From contig CAMBEP010000049.1 of NCBI GenBank assembly GCA_945865635.1, positions 1-37,748 of the forward strand: a stretch of DNA of 37,748 nt, read 5' to 3'. The translations under genes were made by a program, and so were the position numbers. Below are positions 7,464 through 16,482 of this stretch, in pieces (the stretch's first letter is position 1; every line of letters starts with the position of its first letter). The notes under the pieces were generated by a model. That model was not told where the DNA came from. It ran no database searches and saw only the letters and a list, made by a program, of their open reading frames with translations. This stretch comes from Candidatus Kuenenia stuttgartensis (GTDB lineage Bacteria; Planctomycetota; Planctomycetia; Isosphaerales; Isosphaeraceae).

Positions 7464-8972
7464 TCAAGAGGCATCTTCAGAATCTGTTGACGATTCCAAT
7501 CCGGCAGCGGCTTCGGCCTTGGCTTCCTCAGCCGCATCGACCAGCCCGCCAGGTGTGGCAGATTCTTCGAGTGTCTCGACCTCAGCCTCATCAACCATCA
7601 AGACATCTTCAATCGTAACGTGCTCGAGAATGTAGTCGATGGTCTTGTTTTCAAGAACCTGGATGGCCAGGAAGTCCATCGAGTTCTCACGCTCAAGACG
7701 GGCTCGGATCCGACGAGGACTTTCATCTTCACGTTCCGCCATCTTTTCAATTTCGCGATTCAGATCTTCAGACTCAACCTTGATGTCCAAGCCAGTGGCA
7801 ATCTTGTCGAGAATGAAATATTCCTTGAGCCCACGAACCGTGGATTCAAAAGCATTGGCTCGCAGTTCGGCCTCACGGGCTCGAATCTGATTCTCAGAAA
7901 GGCCTGACTCTCGTAAATCCATCACCCGCTTACGCATCGTATCGCGAGTCTGGCGATTCACAAGATCACGTGGCAACTCAAATGGAGCCGCTGCAATCAA
8001 TTGATTCATGAGGTCATCACGAACCGCCTGACGCATGCTCGACTCCAGACGCCCTTGAAGAACCTCTTTGAGAGCCTCTTTAAGCTCATCTTCAGATTCA
8101 AAGCCAATCGCACCCAGAAAATCGTCGTTCACTTCAGGCAAACGCAGAAACTTAAGGTCGTTGACTTCGAAAGTGACGTCAATTTCTTGACCGCGAAGAG
8201 CTGGATCCGCCGAAGCAGTCCCTACCAGCGCCTTGGTCGTTACCTTTTCACCAGGCTTGACACCCGCTAGTGCCACGCCACATGTCGGCACCCGGCCATC
8301 CTGGAACCGAAGTTCAGGCTGGACTCGGAATTGAATCTCTTTGGCCGTGTTCACTGGCTCACCGTTACGGGAAAAAACCAGATCGGCAATCACCAGATCG
8401 CCCAACTCGGCCCCACCCTCAGTCTTCGGTACCAGATCAGCATATCGCTCGAGGAACGACTTGTATTGCTTCTCAACGTCGGCTGGTGTCAATACACGTG
8501 AAGGTCTCTTGACCTTCAAATCCGAATAAGATGGAGCATCAAAGTCAGGACGGACTTCAACTTCCATCTCGAATGACATCGAACCCGTATCAGGCAAGGC
8601 CACCGCTTCAAAGTCAAGCTGTGGTTGAGAGATCAAGTTCAGTTTATGGTCTTTTTCCACCTGTTCAAGTGTCGCCAGCATCAAGTTTGTCTTGACCCGA
8701 TCTGACATTTCCTTCTTGAAACGACGCTGAAGCAACACCTTAGGGACTCGGCCCGGCCGAAACCCAGGTACCTGGGCTTCCTTACGCATGTCACCAATCG
8801 AATCTTCCATTTGAAGAGCAATCTCTTCCTGTGGAATCGTCACTTTAATTCGCTTGCGGCATGGGCCTGCTTCGCTTATCTCAGCGTTGTATTGGATCTT
8901 GCGGGGAGCCATGGCATCCGTCAAGTTATCTGGTTCTGATATTGTCGCCACAGATTCTTCAGTACTTGGCAT
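7464..8972 (-). CDS. tig: Trigger factor, ribosome-associated chaperone
   Basis: A 502-residue trigger factor. The ribosome-binding signature GFRPGRVP is at residues 70-77 of the N-terminal domain. A peptidyl-prolyl isomerase-like domain follows (about 175-265, including TFEVNDLKFLRLPEVNDDF), then the helical C-terminal substrate-binding domain. It is longer than the E. coli protein (432) because of about 20 extra N-terminal residues and an acidic, Ala/Glu-rich C-terminal tail after residue 440. An alternative start is Met21 (MAPRK); the Shine-Dalgarno sequence before 8972 is weak. A terminator-like hairpin sits immediately upstream, see its entry. Trigger factor binds nascent chains at the ribosome exit and often precedes clpP, as here. 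Confidence 0.96.
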   Translation of the reverse strand: MPSTEESVATISEPDNLTDAMAPRKIQYNAEISEAGPCRKRIKVTIPQEEIALQMEDSIGDMRKEAQVPGFRPGRVPKVLLQRRFKKEMSDRVKTNLMLATLEQVEKDHKLNLISQPQLDFEAVALPDTGSMSFEMEVEVRPDFDAPSYSDLKVKRPSRVLTPADVEKQYKSFLERYADLVPKTEGGAELGDLVIADLVFSRNGEPVNTAKEIQFRVQPELRFQDGRVPTCGVALAGVKPGEKVTTKALVGTASADPALRGQEIDVTFEVNDLKFLRLPEVNDDFLGAIGFESEDELKEALKEVLQGRLESSMRQAVRDDLMNQLIAAAPFELPRDLVNRQTRDTMRKRVMDLRESGLSENQIRAREAELRANAFESTVRGLKEYFILDKIATGLDIKVESEDLNREIEKMAEREDESPRRIRARLERENSMDFLAIQVLENKTIDYILEHVTIEDVLMVDEAEVETLEESATPGGLVDAAEEAKAEAAAGLESSTDSEDAS

Positions 8973-8991
8973 CGATCGGAATCCCTAAATC

Positions 8992-9028
8992 AAAAAGGTT
9001 GCTTGGCCTTGTCAGACCACGCAACCTT
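8992..9028 (-). terminator. Terminator or attenuator between tRNA-Gly and tig
   Basis: On the minus strand AAGGTTGC pairs with GCAACCTT, extended inside by TGG/CCA, and is followed by TTTTT (A-run 8992-8996). It ends the tRNA transcript about 23 bases after the tRNA. The run of T ends only about 19 bases before the tig ATG, so tig would have almost no separate leader. Confidence 0.8.
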
Positions 9029-9050
9029 TCGGGGTTTCGGTACGTGGAAG

Positions 9051-9122
9051 AGCGGGAGATGGGATTTGAACCCACGACAATCACGTTGGCAACGTGATGC
9101 TCTACCCCTGAGCTACTCCCGC
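9051..9122 (-). tRNA. tRNA-Gly (anticodon GCC)
   Basis: Read on the minus strand, the acceptor arms GCGGGAG and CTCCCGC pair perfectly. The D-arm contains AGCTCAGGGGTAGAGC, the anticodon arm is TCACG-TTGCCAA-CGTGA with GCC in the loop, and the T-arm has the GGTTCAAATCC consensus. The discriminator base is T and the CCA end is not encoded. No variable-arm or intron anomaly is visible. Confidence 0.97.
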
Positions 9123-9603
9123 TTAGGAGTTGATATCGTTCTTTCAAATAAATGACAGAGGCGATAGACTATTTATATCGTGTTTTACCCCGCCGATCAA
9201 GAGTCTTCCTCCGTTTTTTAAAAATTTTCAGCCAAACTTTTCTCCTTCCTGACTCTTCACCAACTCGTGATTTTCTTCTTAACTCTTTCTCCTGTAATGT
9301 CATGACTACCTCTCTGATCTCAACCCCCACCGCATAACCTCTGCATCATTCCAACTTTCAAATTCCAAAGTTTTCTTTTCAACCTGGTGTTCATAATTTC
9401 ACTTGATCGACTCTTTCTCGACCTATGCCTCACACCCATAGTCCCTCGGTTCACCAAAATCAGTTCGACGGGGCATTCACATCCTACCCACTTTCAGTCC
9501 ATAATCGCTAAGATTCAGAATCCACCGGCGTTCTTCTCAAAACGATTCCTTCAGGTTCCTCTAAGGCTTATCCCTATTGTATCTTGCATCAAAAGCGGAA
9601 CCC
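9123..9603. other. Divergent intergenic region, no gene recognised
   Basis: A pyrimidine-rich stretch between the tRNA (minus) and the glycosyltransferase (plus). The promoters of both must lie here, but no hexamer pair is good enough to call. Open frames in it lack start signals and family features. Confidence 0.4.
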
Positions 9604-11559
9604 ATGAAGCTCGTCAATCCTTATCTCCTGAAGATCCTTGTTGCCATTCTTCTCATAGGTCAGTGGGCCACGGCCCAGTGGAGCCTTCGCCATGAATGTC
9701 CGACCATCGATGAAGTCCTTCACCTGCCCGCCGGCATCAGCTATTGGCAAACTGGCAGTTATCGGCTTTATCACCACAACCCACCTCTTGTCAAACTCTT
9801 AGCCGCATGGCCTGTCCTCTCCAGAGTCACTACCCAAGAACAGCTTAAACTCTATGAATCTAAATATTGGACCGATGATCCGCCTAATAAAGCGGGCTTT
9901 GGTCACGACTTTGCCCAATTGCATGCTGCCGACTTTTTTGAGCTTTTCACCGTTTCCAGGTCTGTCATACCCACCTTTCTCATGATTGGTGGTTTGGTTG
10001 TATTTTATTGGTCAAGATCAACTTATGGAGATCTTGGCGGGCTCCTGAGCCTTACCCTCTGGTGTTTTTGTCCGAACTTGCTGGCTCACGGGCGCCTGAT
10101 TACCACCGATGTTGCCACCGCTGCGATCGGTACAGGCGCCACCTACCTATTTCTGCTCTATTGCCGCAAACCTTCCAGCCGGTCTGCTGCCATCGCAGGT
10201 CTCGCTCTGGGGATTGCCTTGCTCACCAAATTCAGCCTGCTCGTTTTGGTGATTCTCTGGCCTGTGATCTGGGGGTTGCAGGTGGTTCTGACGATCGACA
10301 GGATTCACCGCAAGCCGCATATCAGAAAGTGCTTGCCTCATGTTGGTCTGGTCACCCTAATTAGCCTCTTGGTTGTGAATCTTGGATATGGTTTTGAGGG
10401 AACTGGCAGGCAGCTTGGGCAGTTTGAATTCTACAGCCGGAGCCTGACTCGCGAACTGCCCTCCAACCGTCCAAGGTTCCATCAGACGGGCAACACCATG
10501 CTCGACATGCTCGGCAGTCATCGCATCAACCGTTTTCGCAATCATCTCTTAGGATCGATCCCCTGCCCACTTCCTGCCGAATTCATGCTCGGTTTTGACG
10601 ACCAAAAAATTGATGCTGAGGGAATACCCACCAAATACTTAAGGCCTAACGATAAAACCGTTGGCGAGAACGATACGGCAGGCTACCCAGTCTATCTCAA
10701 TGGCGTGGTTCGCAGTTCCGGCTGGTGGTACTACTATCCTTATGCTGTCTTGATCAAAACCCCGCCTGGGATTCTCTTACTACTGGTCTTATCTGTTCTT
10801 GCGCTCTTCTTTTCGCGTCGGTGCCGTCCTGAATGGTTTGAAGAATTGGCCACTTTGGTCGTACCAGTCTCGATGATTCTGGCCATGACCTTTTTGACAG
10901 ACATCAATATCGGCCTTCGTTATATCCTGCCCGCCCTTCCTTATCTGTATATTGGTTGCGGACGGGTGATGCCATGGCTTGCCACGTGGTCTGTTCAAAA
11001 ACGCCGTTGCGGATATGTTTTGGTAACTTTAAGTCTTTTAGCAGCAGGTTTTTCGTCGGCTTCAGTCGCACCCCATTTCCTGGCTTACTTTAATAGGATG
11101 GGTGGAGGCCCAAACCATGGAGACAGCCACCTGATCGACTCCAACCTTGATTGGGGGCAGGACTTAACAAATCTTCAGGAATGGCTTTCAAGCAACGCGT
11201 TGGGGGAATCCGTGGGTATTGCCTATTTCGGGCAAATCAATCCAGACATTTTTCGGCTCCGCAATAAGCCGATCGACTGGTACCTTCCTCCCTCCAGGCC
11301 TGGAACCATGCCCGTTTTGCCACAGGGTCGAGCCTCAGGCACTGTCAAGCCCGGGTTATATGCGGTCAGTGCATCGCTGGCGCACGGGCTTCCGTGGCGC
11401 GTTTATGATGCCTCGCGATGGGCACCATTTCAGGCGGATCAATCGGCTTTTGACTATTTTCTGAAGGCAGAGCCAATTGCAAAAATTGGCTGGTCCATCT
11501 TTGTCTATCGGCTTGATGAGCAGCAAGCCGCCTTGCTGGATCAAGAACGAACCCGATAA
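9604..11559 (+). CDS. Multi-pass membrane glycosyltransferase, GT39/PMT-like (ArnT-type fold)
   Basis: About 651 residues with a first membrane helix at the N-terminus and roughly ten hydrophobic segments. The first outer loop contains PTIDEVLHLPAG and then YHHNPPLVKLLAAWP, the acidic D-E and N-P-P-L pattern of dolichyl-phosphate-mannose protein mannosyltransferases and their bacterial relatives, which use polyprenyl-phosphate sugars. The soluble C-terminal part contains SHLIDSNLDWGQDL, a block I associate with planctomycete and related members. ATG 9604 is chosen over the upstream TTG 9577 because the hydrophobic helix starts right after it. Donor and acceptor cannot be deduced. The gene is monocistronic and converges on the lipoprotein gene. 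Confidence 0.75.
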   Translation: MKLVNPYLLKILVAILLIGQWATAQWSLRHECPTIDEVLHLPAGISYWQTGSYRLYHHNPPLVKLLAAWPVLSRVTTQEQLKLYESKYWTDDPPNKAGFGHDFAQLHAADFFELFTVSRSVIPTFLMIGGLVVFYWSRSTYGDLGGLLSLTLWCFCPNLLAHGRLITTDVATAAIGTGATYLFLLYCRKPSSRSAAIAGLALGIALLTKFSLLVLVILWPVIWGLQVVLTIDRIHRKPHIRKCLPHVGLVTLISLLVVNLGYGFEGTGRQLGQFEFYSRSLTRELPSNRPRFHQTGNTMLDMLGSHRINRFRNHLLGSIPCPLPAEFMLGFDDQKIDAEGIPTKYLRPNDKTVGENDTAGYPVYLNGVVRSSGWWYYYPYAVLIKTPPGILLLLVLSVLALFFSRRCRPEWFEELATLVVPVSMILAMTFLTDINIGLRYILPALPYLYIGCGRVMPWLATWSVQKRRCGYVLVTLSLLAAGFSSASVAPHFLAYFNRMGGGPNHGDSHLIDSNLDWGQDLTNLQEWLSSNALGESVGIAYFGQINPDIFRLRNKPIDWYLPPSRPGTMPVLPQGRASGTVKPGLYAVSASLAHGLPWRVYDASRWAPFQADQSAFDYFLKAEPIAKIGWSIFVYRLDEQQAALLDQERTR

Positions 11560-11601
11560 ACGCCAGCCTTAATCTAAACAGGTGTAAATTGTTAAGATCG
11601 T

Positions 11602-12684
11602 TTACCTGACATTGCTGGAATCTGTATTGGCGACTATGGTCAGGTCCAGGTCCGTCTGATTCGATATTTTTTTGTTCTGATCAGTGGCTGTGATTCGAAT
11701 GCGGTAATCGCCGGGCAGAAGGTCGGCTGGGATGGTCCACTGCATGGCTGCAAAATCGCCTTCTTGTGGAGTTTTGCCAGACTTTTCAAGATTCTCACGC
11801 ACACTGGCCACAATCGATTCACGGTCGGAGCGAACCAGTTCGACGGTTGCCGCAATGGATGCCGATTGATTGGGCATCTTGCGAGTCAGGCCATCCATCT
11901 CCCAGTAGACCAGAATGGTCGAGCCTGGCTGACACTTTTCCATCGGCATAGCCACAAAGTTGCCCCTGCCTTTGATCGACCTGCAAATGGCGGCTTTGGG
12001 AATCTGAAAATCCGTGACCTGGTTCTGAACCACTAATTCAGTCTTGACTTGTGGCAATTTCTCAAGAGCTGGCAGTGGCATTTTATTCGCCACAACCGGG
12101 GCTGCAACAGGTATCTTAAGGCTTTGTTCAGGCTGCTTTACGGGCGTGTCGCTGGCGGCAGCCTTCCGGACCATCGTGTCCGTCTGAGCCAATTTCAGGG
12201 GCGGAGGCAGAAACGGTTCCGGAGGCAAGGAATCCTGAGCTGCAGCCTTTATGGAATTGGAACTATTTAAGAGGCTACTGATGATCTTGCGAGTCGATTC
12301 GGGATCGGTCGCAAGAGGTTTGGGAGTCGGAGCAAGCTTGATCGTTTTGGGCAACTTGGGCTCGATCATCACGGGTGCTGTTGCCGTATGGGCCGTAGTC
12401 TGAACCAGGGCAGTATCCAACTTCGGAATGGCTGGTACCGTCTCAACCGCAACCTTCTCAACAGATGGCAATTGCGTATTGTTAGCCAAGGCTTCTGTTT
12501 GTTTGGGCAATGTAAAGACTGGCTGATTGGCGATCAGAGCGGGTGTTTTGTCGAAAAAATCCGGAGTTTCCGCAAAAGTGGTTGTCTGCTGACGTGTCAT
12601 GCTCTGGCAGCCTGCCGCAAGTGATGCAAAAAGCATCAGGCAAGTGCCATGAAATCGCAATCCTGAGCGATTTTTCGGTGTCAT
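11602..12684 (-). CDS. Predicted lipoprotein with Pro/Ala-rich linker and C-terminal beta-sandwich
   Basis: About 360 residues, starting at ATG 12684 with GGAA ahead of it. The N-terminus MTPKNRSGLRF, then a hydrophobic stretch and the lipobox LAAGC, predicts lipid attachment at Cys26. Residues about 30-215 are low-complexity, rich in Pro, Ala, Lys and Thr. The C-terminal 130 residues alternate beta-type strands (GSTILVYWEMDGL, GDYRIRITATDQNKK), like an Ig-like or CalX-type fold. No enzyme motif is seen. An envelope structural or tethering role is possible but not shown. Confidence 0.7.
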   Translation of the reverse strand: MTPKNRSGLRFHGTCLMLFASLAAGCQSMTRQQTTTFAETPDFFDKTPALIANQPVFTLPKQTEALANNTQLPSVEKVAVETVPAIPKLDTALVQTTAHTATAPVMIEPKLPKTIKLAPTPKPLATDPESTRKIISSLLNSSNSIKAAAQDSLPPEPFLPPPLKLAQTDTMVRKAAASDTPVKQPEQSLKIPVAAPVVANKMPLPALEKLPQVKTELVVQNQVTDFQIPKAAICRSIKGRGNFVAMPMEKCQPGSTILVYWEMDGLTRKMPNQSASIAATVELVRSDRESIVASVRENLEKSGKTPQEGDFAAMQWTIPADLLPGDYRIRITATDQNKKISNQTDLDLTIVANTDSSNVR

Positions 12685-12822
12685 GAATTTTTCCAAACCA
12701 TGGGCCAAACTCCCTATGTGACTTACCCTTCATTCGAAGACAAGATTTAACAGAAAACCTTAAAACCGCCAAGATCAATCCGGAATGAGGAATGCCAAAG
12801 TGTTTTGATGTGGCCCGCTAGA

Positions 12823-13818
12823 TCACTTTGACGTTGAGATGGCTCGGATTCGGCTCCAGGTCCGACTTGCCTGCTGCTGATCCTGAATCCAGGCATTCCT
12901 TGCCTCATGAACTGTCACATATTTGAGCTTAATCTCTGAACCAGGAGTAAGTTGAGCCAATCTTGGCAGCGCCACTCCAGCCACCTGCCCCAAAGTCGGA
13001 TACCCTCCCATTGTGCCACCTGCCACCCCCAATAGAATGAGCTCGGAACCGGTCCATTGAATAGTTCCAGGCATCACCGGCTGAGACAACCGTTCCGGAT
13101 CCAGTGGCCAATCCTCTCTTAATAAAGAGACCAATGGGCCTTCAAATCGCAAGCCGACCCGATTGCTTTGCGTCAGCATCTTCCAGCCTGAGAAGGCTTC
13201 TTCCAAACGACCATGATTTTTACAGGCCCTTGCAAATTCATGACTTGCGATAAACGGAAAAGTTTCTGTACGGGTTGTCGGCCGCATGAGGGTTGGGTTC
13301 AATTGGCGAACAGGACCATTGGGAACCAATCTGACCGGTTCTCCGGCAATGATGTAATCCCCTTTGATCAATGGGGTTTCGCTCGAAATGCTTGAAAGGG
13401 TTGGTAGACCCTGCCAGCCGCCAGCCACAGCCAGATAAGATCGCAGTCCCGCCCCGGTATGGCGAACCGTAACCGATGCGCCCGCCATGAGATTGAGCAT
13501 TACCGATTCTTTATAAGTCTTGATGTCGTTTTTGTCTGTCTGGATTTCGATTATCGCGCCGGGGCCGACTATGGCGAGTTGCAGACGACTCTGGAGACGA
13601 AACAGTCCGCTGGTTTGAGTGATCTCCAGGCAAGGCGCGTTCAAGTTATTATTCAGTAACGCATTGGCGAGCCTGGCGTGGTAAGGGTCGAACCAGCCGC
13701 CTGTGGGCACACCGAAACCGCGAAGACCTTTATCCTTGCGGCCTTCGTCTTGAAGCGTATCAAACAGACCTTGGCGTTCGATTTTAATCGACACGTTGCC
13801 ACACACTTCGAATTTCAT
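12823..13818 (-). CDS. pxpC: 5-oxoprolinase subunit C (biotin-dependent carboxyltransferase-like)
   Basis: About 331 residues of the KipA/PxpC family. The N-terminal signature GLFDTLQDEGRKDKGLRGFG, then VPTGGWFDPYHARLANALL, is clear, as is the C-terminal TIQWTGSELILLGVAGGTMGG then YPTLGQV. With PxpA and PxpB it forms the ATP-dependent enzyme that opens 5-oxoproline (pyroglutamate) to glutamate. ATG 13818 lies inside the end of pxpA (35-base overlap); a GTG further in (VSIKIERQG) is an alternative. It is the last gene of pxpB-pxpA-pxpC, and no terminator is seen behind it. Confidence 0.88.
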   Translation of the reverse strand: MKFEVCGNVSIKIERQGLFDTLQDEGRKDKGLRGFGVPTGGWFDPYHARLANALLNNNLNAPCLEITQTSGLFRLQSRLQLAIVGPGAIIEIQTDKNDIKTYKESVMLNLMAGASVTVRHTGAGLRSYLAVAGGWQGLPTLSSISSETPLIKGDYIIAGEPVRLVPNGPVRQLNPTLMRPTTRTETFPFIASHEFARACKNHGRLEEAFSGWKMLTQSNRVGLRFEGPLVSLLREDWPLDPERLSQPVMPGTIQWTGSELILLGVAGGTMGGYPTLGQVAGVALPRLAQLTPGSEIKLKYVTVHEARNAWIQDQQQASRTWSRIRAISTSK

Positions 13819-14509
13819 AGCCCAGTTCATCGGCCCAGCCATGCACCCACCTTGCCAACTGGCAAGCATGTGGGCTGTCGCCATGAATGCAAAGGGAATC
13901 TATCATTCGGTTATCGATCAGATGAACGAGCTGGTCCCGAATCTCGTCAGGGTCTGTCAGCATGGCATTGGGCCGAGAGCGTGCGACCAGGGTGCCATCG
14001 GCATTATATCGGCGATCAAGAAACCCTTCCCGCACAAGACTCACACCGTGGCTCTGAGCAATTCCCACCACCACACCCACAGGCTGAATCATAAGTGCCA
14101 TTGAGAGCCTGGCTGCGGCCCGGACAACGCCCAAGGCATATGTGGGCTGCATCAGGGTCTGATGATACAACGCCCCATGCGGCTTGAGGTAAGGCAAAAA
14201 GACGCCAACGGCCCCAGCCAGTCTTTGCAGATGCCTGCATTGCTCAATCACCATGCGTTCCACTTCTCCAGCCGACATTTCCTGTGCAACGCGACCAAAA
14301 TTTTCAAAATCCGGGAAGCCTGGATGAGCTCCCACAACAACCGCATGCTGCCGAGCCATCAAGATGGCAGCCAAAGCGGTGGAATCATCGCCTGCATAGG
14401 CACCTGTGGCAATGCTGGCCGAACTGACCAGGGGCATGAGCCCTTCGTCCTGGCCGCAGCCTTCTCCCAGATCGGCATTTAGATCAAAGCGTTTACGATT
14501 AAGTGGCAT
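13784..14509 (-). CDS. pxpA: 5-oxoprolinase subunit A (LamB/YcsF family)
   Basis: A 241-residue protein with the family opening FDLNADLGEGCGQDEGLMPL and the later VVGAHPGFPDFENFGR, LKPHGALYH and SLCIHGDSPHA. It is the polysaccharide-deacetylase-like subunit of the 5-oxoproline-cleaving complex. One block differs: where most members have ANIACGFHAGD, this protein has ASIATGAYAGD, replacing the usual Cys and His. The other metal- and substrate-type His and Asp residues are kept. It starts six bases after pxpB and overlaps pxpC, a normal operon arrangement. No strong Shine-Dalgarno precedes the ATG. Confidence 0.9.
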   Translation of the reverse strand: MPLNRKRFDLNADLGEGCGQDEGLMPLVSSASIATGAYAGDDSTALAAILMARQHAVVVGAHPGFPDFENFGRVAQEMSAGEVERMVIEQCRHLQRLAGAVGVFLPYLKPHGALYHQTLMQPTYALGVVRAAARLSMALMIQPVGVVVGIAQSHGVSLVREGFLDRRYNADGTLVARSRPNAMLTDPDEIRDQLVHLIDNRMIDSLCIHGDSPHACQLARWVHGWADELGYEIRSVWQRVD

Positions 14510-14514
14510 TTGGG

Positions 14515-15228
14515 TTATGTTTCTGAATCCAGGTTTTTGGGAATCACTCCACCTTCCGAAGCGACAAACTGGATTCGATCTCCGGGCCTGAATCGAAAGA
14601 AGCCGCAGTGGAGATCACAAATGGTCATTTCCGTTCGGCCCAACAAGTGCCAACCGCCCGGCGATTGGCAAGGGTAGATGCCCGTTTGGCGCCCGACAAT
14701 GGCAACAGAGCCCGCTGGTACTCTCACCCGAGGCCGGCTGCGGCGTGGTAATCCGGAAAGGATTTGGGGCAGATAACCTGCGTAAGGAAACCCTGGCAGA
14801 AACCCTACTGCATAAACTCTATAGGACTGCCTGGTATGGGCTTGCACAACCGCCGACTCGGACAGGCCCAGCACTTGTGCTACATGATTCAAATCCGGGC
14901 CGTCATAAATCACTGGGATTTTGATGACCGGTTTGTCTGGTAAATTCTCGAATGCCGAACTGAGCTCGCACATGGCCATGGATTCATGAATCCGGGCCAA
15001 CAATGCGTTCCATGGATCGTCCGTGATTCCAGTTCGGCAAATCACCCCAACTGTTCGATAGGCTGCCACCACTTCTGTGATTTCTGGAGACTTCCAATTT
15101 CTCACCAGTTCGGCCCAGTGGGCTGCCATCCGTTCATCCGGCCAATGCATTAGCCATCCGCAATCGCCTAGAGGCTCGATCGTTGGGAGCGGTTTTGCTC
15201 TGGTTTGGTTCGCGGTCATTATGGCCAT
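14515..15228 (-). CDS. pxpB: 5-oxoprolinase subunit B (KipI/allophanate hydrolase subunit 1-like)
   Basis: A 237-residue protein. The C-terminal cyclophilin-like domain is clear: PVIYDGPDLNHVAQVLGLS, then YAVGFLPGFPYAGYLP, RSRPRVRVPAGSVAIVGRQT and YPCQSPGGWHLLGRT. It is the first gene of the pxp operon on the minus strand and is divergent from fabI. The N-terminal 15 residues (MAIMTANQTRAK) may include an internal start, Met4; no strong ribosome binding site discriminates. The protein partners PxpC in using ATP to open 5-oxoproline. Confidence 0.9.
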   Translation of the reverse strand: MAIMTANQTRAKPLPTIEPLGDCGWLMHWPDERMAAHWAELVRNWKSPEITEVVAAYRTVGVICRTGITDDPWNALLARIHESMAMCELSSAFENLPDKPVIKIPVIYDGPDLNHVAQVLGLSESAVVQAHTRQSYRVYAVGFLPGFPYAGYLPQILSGLPRRSRPRVRVPAGSVAIVGRQTGIYPCQSPGGWHLLGRTEMTICDLHCGFFRFRPGDRIQFVASEGGVIPKNLDSET

Positions 15229-15387
15229 GCTGCCCGTGAAAGATGTCGAGCTTGTTGCAAATCTTGACCCAAGCTATTCTAGGGCCAATCTCAAAGTCTG
15301 GAAACCGGCTGACCCCTGATGTGGTATATTCAGGGATCCGTTTCACCGGCGACAGAGTACATTGAAAACAAGCGACAGGAGCAGAAA

Positions 15388-16197
15388 ATGGGCATGTTTG
15401 AAGGTAAAAAAGGTGTGGTTCTAGGCGTGGCCAATGATTTCAGCATTGCTTGGGCGATCAGTCAGAAACTGATCGAGCAAGGGGCAGAGATTGGTTTTAC
15501 ACACCTGCCGGGCGAAAAAATGCGCCGCCGGGTGGCCAAGCTCTCGGAACCGATCGGCGCGAAAATGCTGGAATCGTGCGACGTTCAGAAGGACGAAGAC
15601 ATTGCCGCAGTTTTTGCGAAAGCCAAAGAAGTTTACGGCTCCATCGACTTTGTACTACACTCAATCGCATTTGCGCCACTTGAAGACATCAAAAATCCTG
15701 TCCTGAAGTGCAGCCGCGACGGCTTCAAAATGGCTATGGAAATCAGTGCTTATTCGCTGGCCGCAGTCTCGAAATACGCCAGTGAGATCATGAATCCAGG
15801 CGGATCGATCCTAACCTTGACATATTATGGCGGCGAACGGGTTGTATCCGGCTATAATATGATGGGCGTGTGCAAAGCCGCGCTTGACATGACGGTGCGT
15901 TATCTGGCTTATGACCTGGGCCCGATGAATATTCGAGTGAATGCCCTTTCGGCTGGTCCAGTCAAGACACTCGCGGCCTCGGCCGTGGGCGATTCAGACA
16001 AGCTGGCTGGACTTTATGAAGCCGTGGCGCCTTTGGGCCGTAACATCACGCGTGAGGAAGTCGGTTCGGCAGGCATGTTCCTGCTGTCGGACATGGCCAG
16101 CGGGATCACCGGCGAAGTCATGCACGTCGATGCCGGATATAACATCATGGGTTCGCCCGGTCGTGCGGTGGAAGCAGCCAAAGAAGGCAGAATCTAA
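15388..16197 (+). CDS. fabI: Enoyl-[acyl-carrier-protein] reductase FabI
   Basis: A 269-residue short-chain dehydrogenase-type enzyme that performs the last reduction in each round of type II fatty acid elongation with NADH. The family nucleotide loop [13 protein letters not shown] is at 12-24. Catalytic Tyr156 and Lys163 stand in [12 protein letters not shown], and Tyr146/147 precede GGERVV, with numbering equal to E. coli Fab[14 protein letters not shown] covers the substrate-binding loop. ATG 15388 follows CAGGAG at proper distance, so the in-frame extension back to 15319 is not used. A TATATT at 15327-15332 could be the -10 box, without a clear -35. It is the likely triclosan-target isoform; sensitivity is not inferable. 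Confidence 0.95.
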   Translation: MGMFEGKKGVVLGVANDFSIAWAISQKLIEQGAEIGFTHLPGEKMRRRVAKLSEPIGAKMLESCDVQKDEDIAAVFAKAKEVYGSIDFVLHSIAFAPLEDIKNPVLKCSRDGFKMAMEISAYSLAAVSKYASEIMNPGGSILTLTYYGGERVVSGYNMMGVCKAALDMTVRYLAYDLGPMNIRVNALSAGPVKTLAASAVGDSDKLAGLYEAVAPLGRNITREEVGSAGMFLLSDMASGITGEVMHVDAGYNIMGSPGRAVEAAKEGRI

Positions 16198-16236
16198 GCC
16201 AGCGACCAAAAGTTCTTCGCAGACGAAAAAGACTTT

Positions 16237-16267
16237 CATGATGACGCCCGGCATGGGCGTCATCATG
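16237..16267. repeat. Perfect 13-bp inverted repeat downstream of fabI
   Basis: CATGATGACGCCC and its exact complement GGGCGTCATCATG flank the loop GGCAT. On the plus strand no T-run follows, so it is not a classic terminator for fabI. On the minus strand it is followed by a tract ending in TTTTT. It may stabilise the fabI mRNA 3' end or be a terminator for antisense transcription. Confidence 0.75.
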
Positions 16268-16299
16268 GTTCGCTTAGGCATCAATTTCCTTTGCCATAA

Positions 16300-16482
16300 T
16301 TGGTTAAACATCGTTTCATCTACTTCGAAACGGACCTTGCCGAGAGCGGAAATTATATCGGCTTGGATCGCTTGAAAATAACGGCTTCTGTCGTTCCAGA
16401 GCCATCCACCTACACGTTGGATGGAATCGCCCTGGCCGTGCTTGCCGCGATTCGGCAATTACGGTTCAGTTCTGAAAAGTGA
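16300..16482 (+). pseudogene. Stranded PEP-CTERM C-terminal tail
   Basis: An open frame of 60 codons after an in-frame TAA. Its second half reads LDRLKITASVVPEPSTYTLD, then a hydrophobic run and IRQLR, i.e. a PEP-CTERM sorting signal (VPEPST, membrane helix, basic end). The preceding residues resemble the last strand of a secreted PEP-CTERM domain. There is no signal peptide, ribosome binding site or good start, so this is the tail of a gene whose front is lost. The hydrophobic segment also contains an Asp, unusual for a working signal. Confidence 0.6.

Noticed and set aside
15994..16458. 154-codon open frame on the minus strand across the end of fabI
   Set aside because: It overlaps fabI antisense, has no family signature, and its MPGVIM segment is produced by the palindrome at 16237-16267; not a FabZ-like gene.
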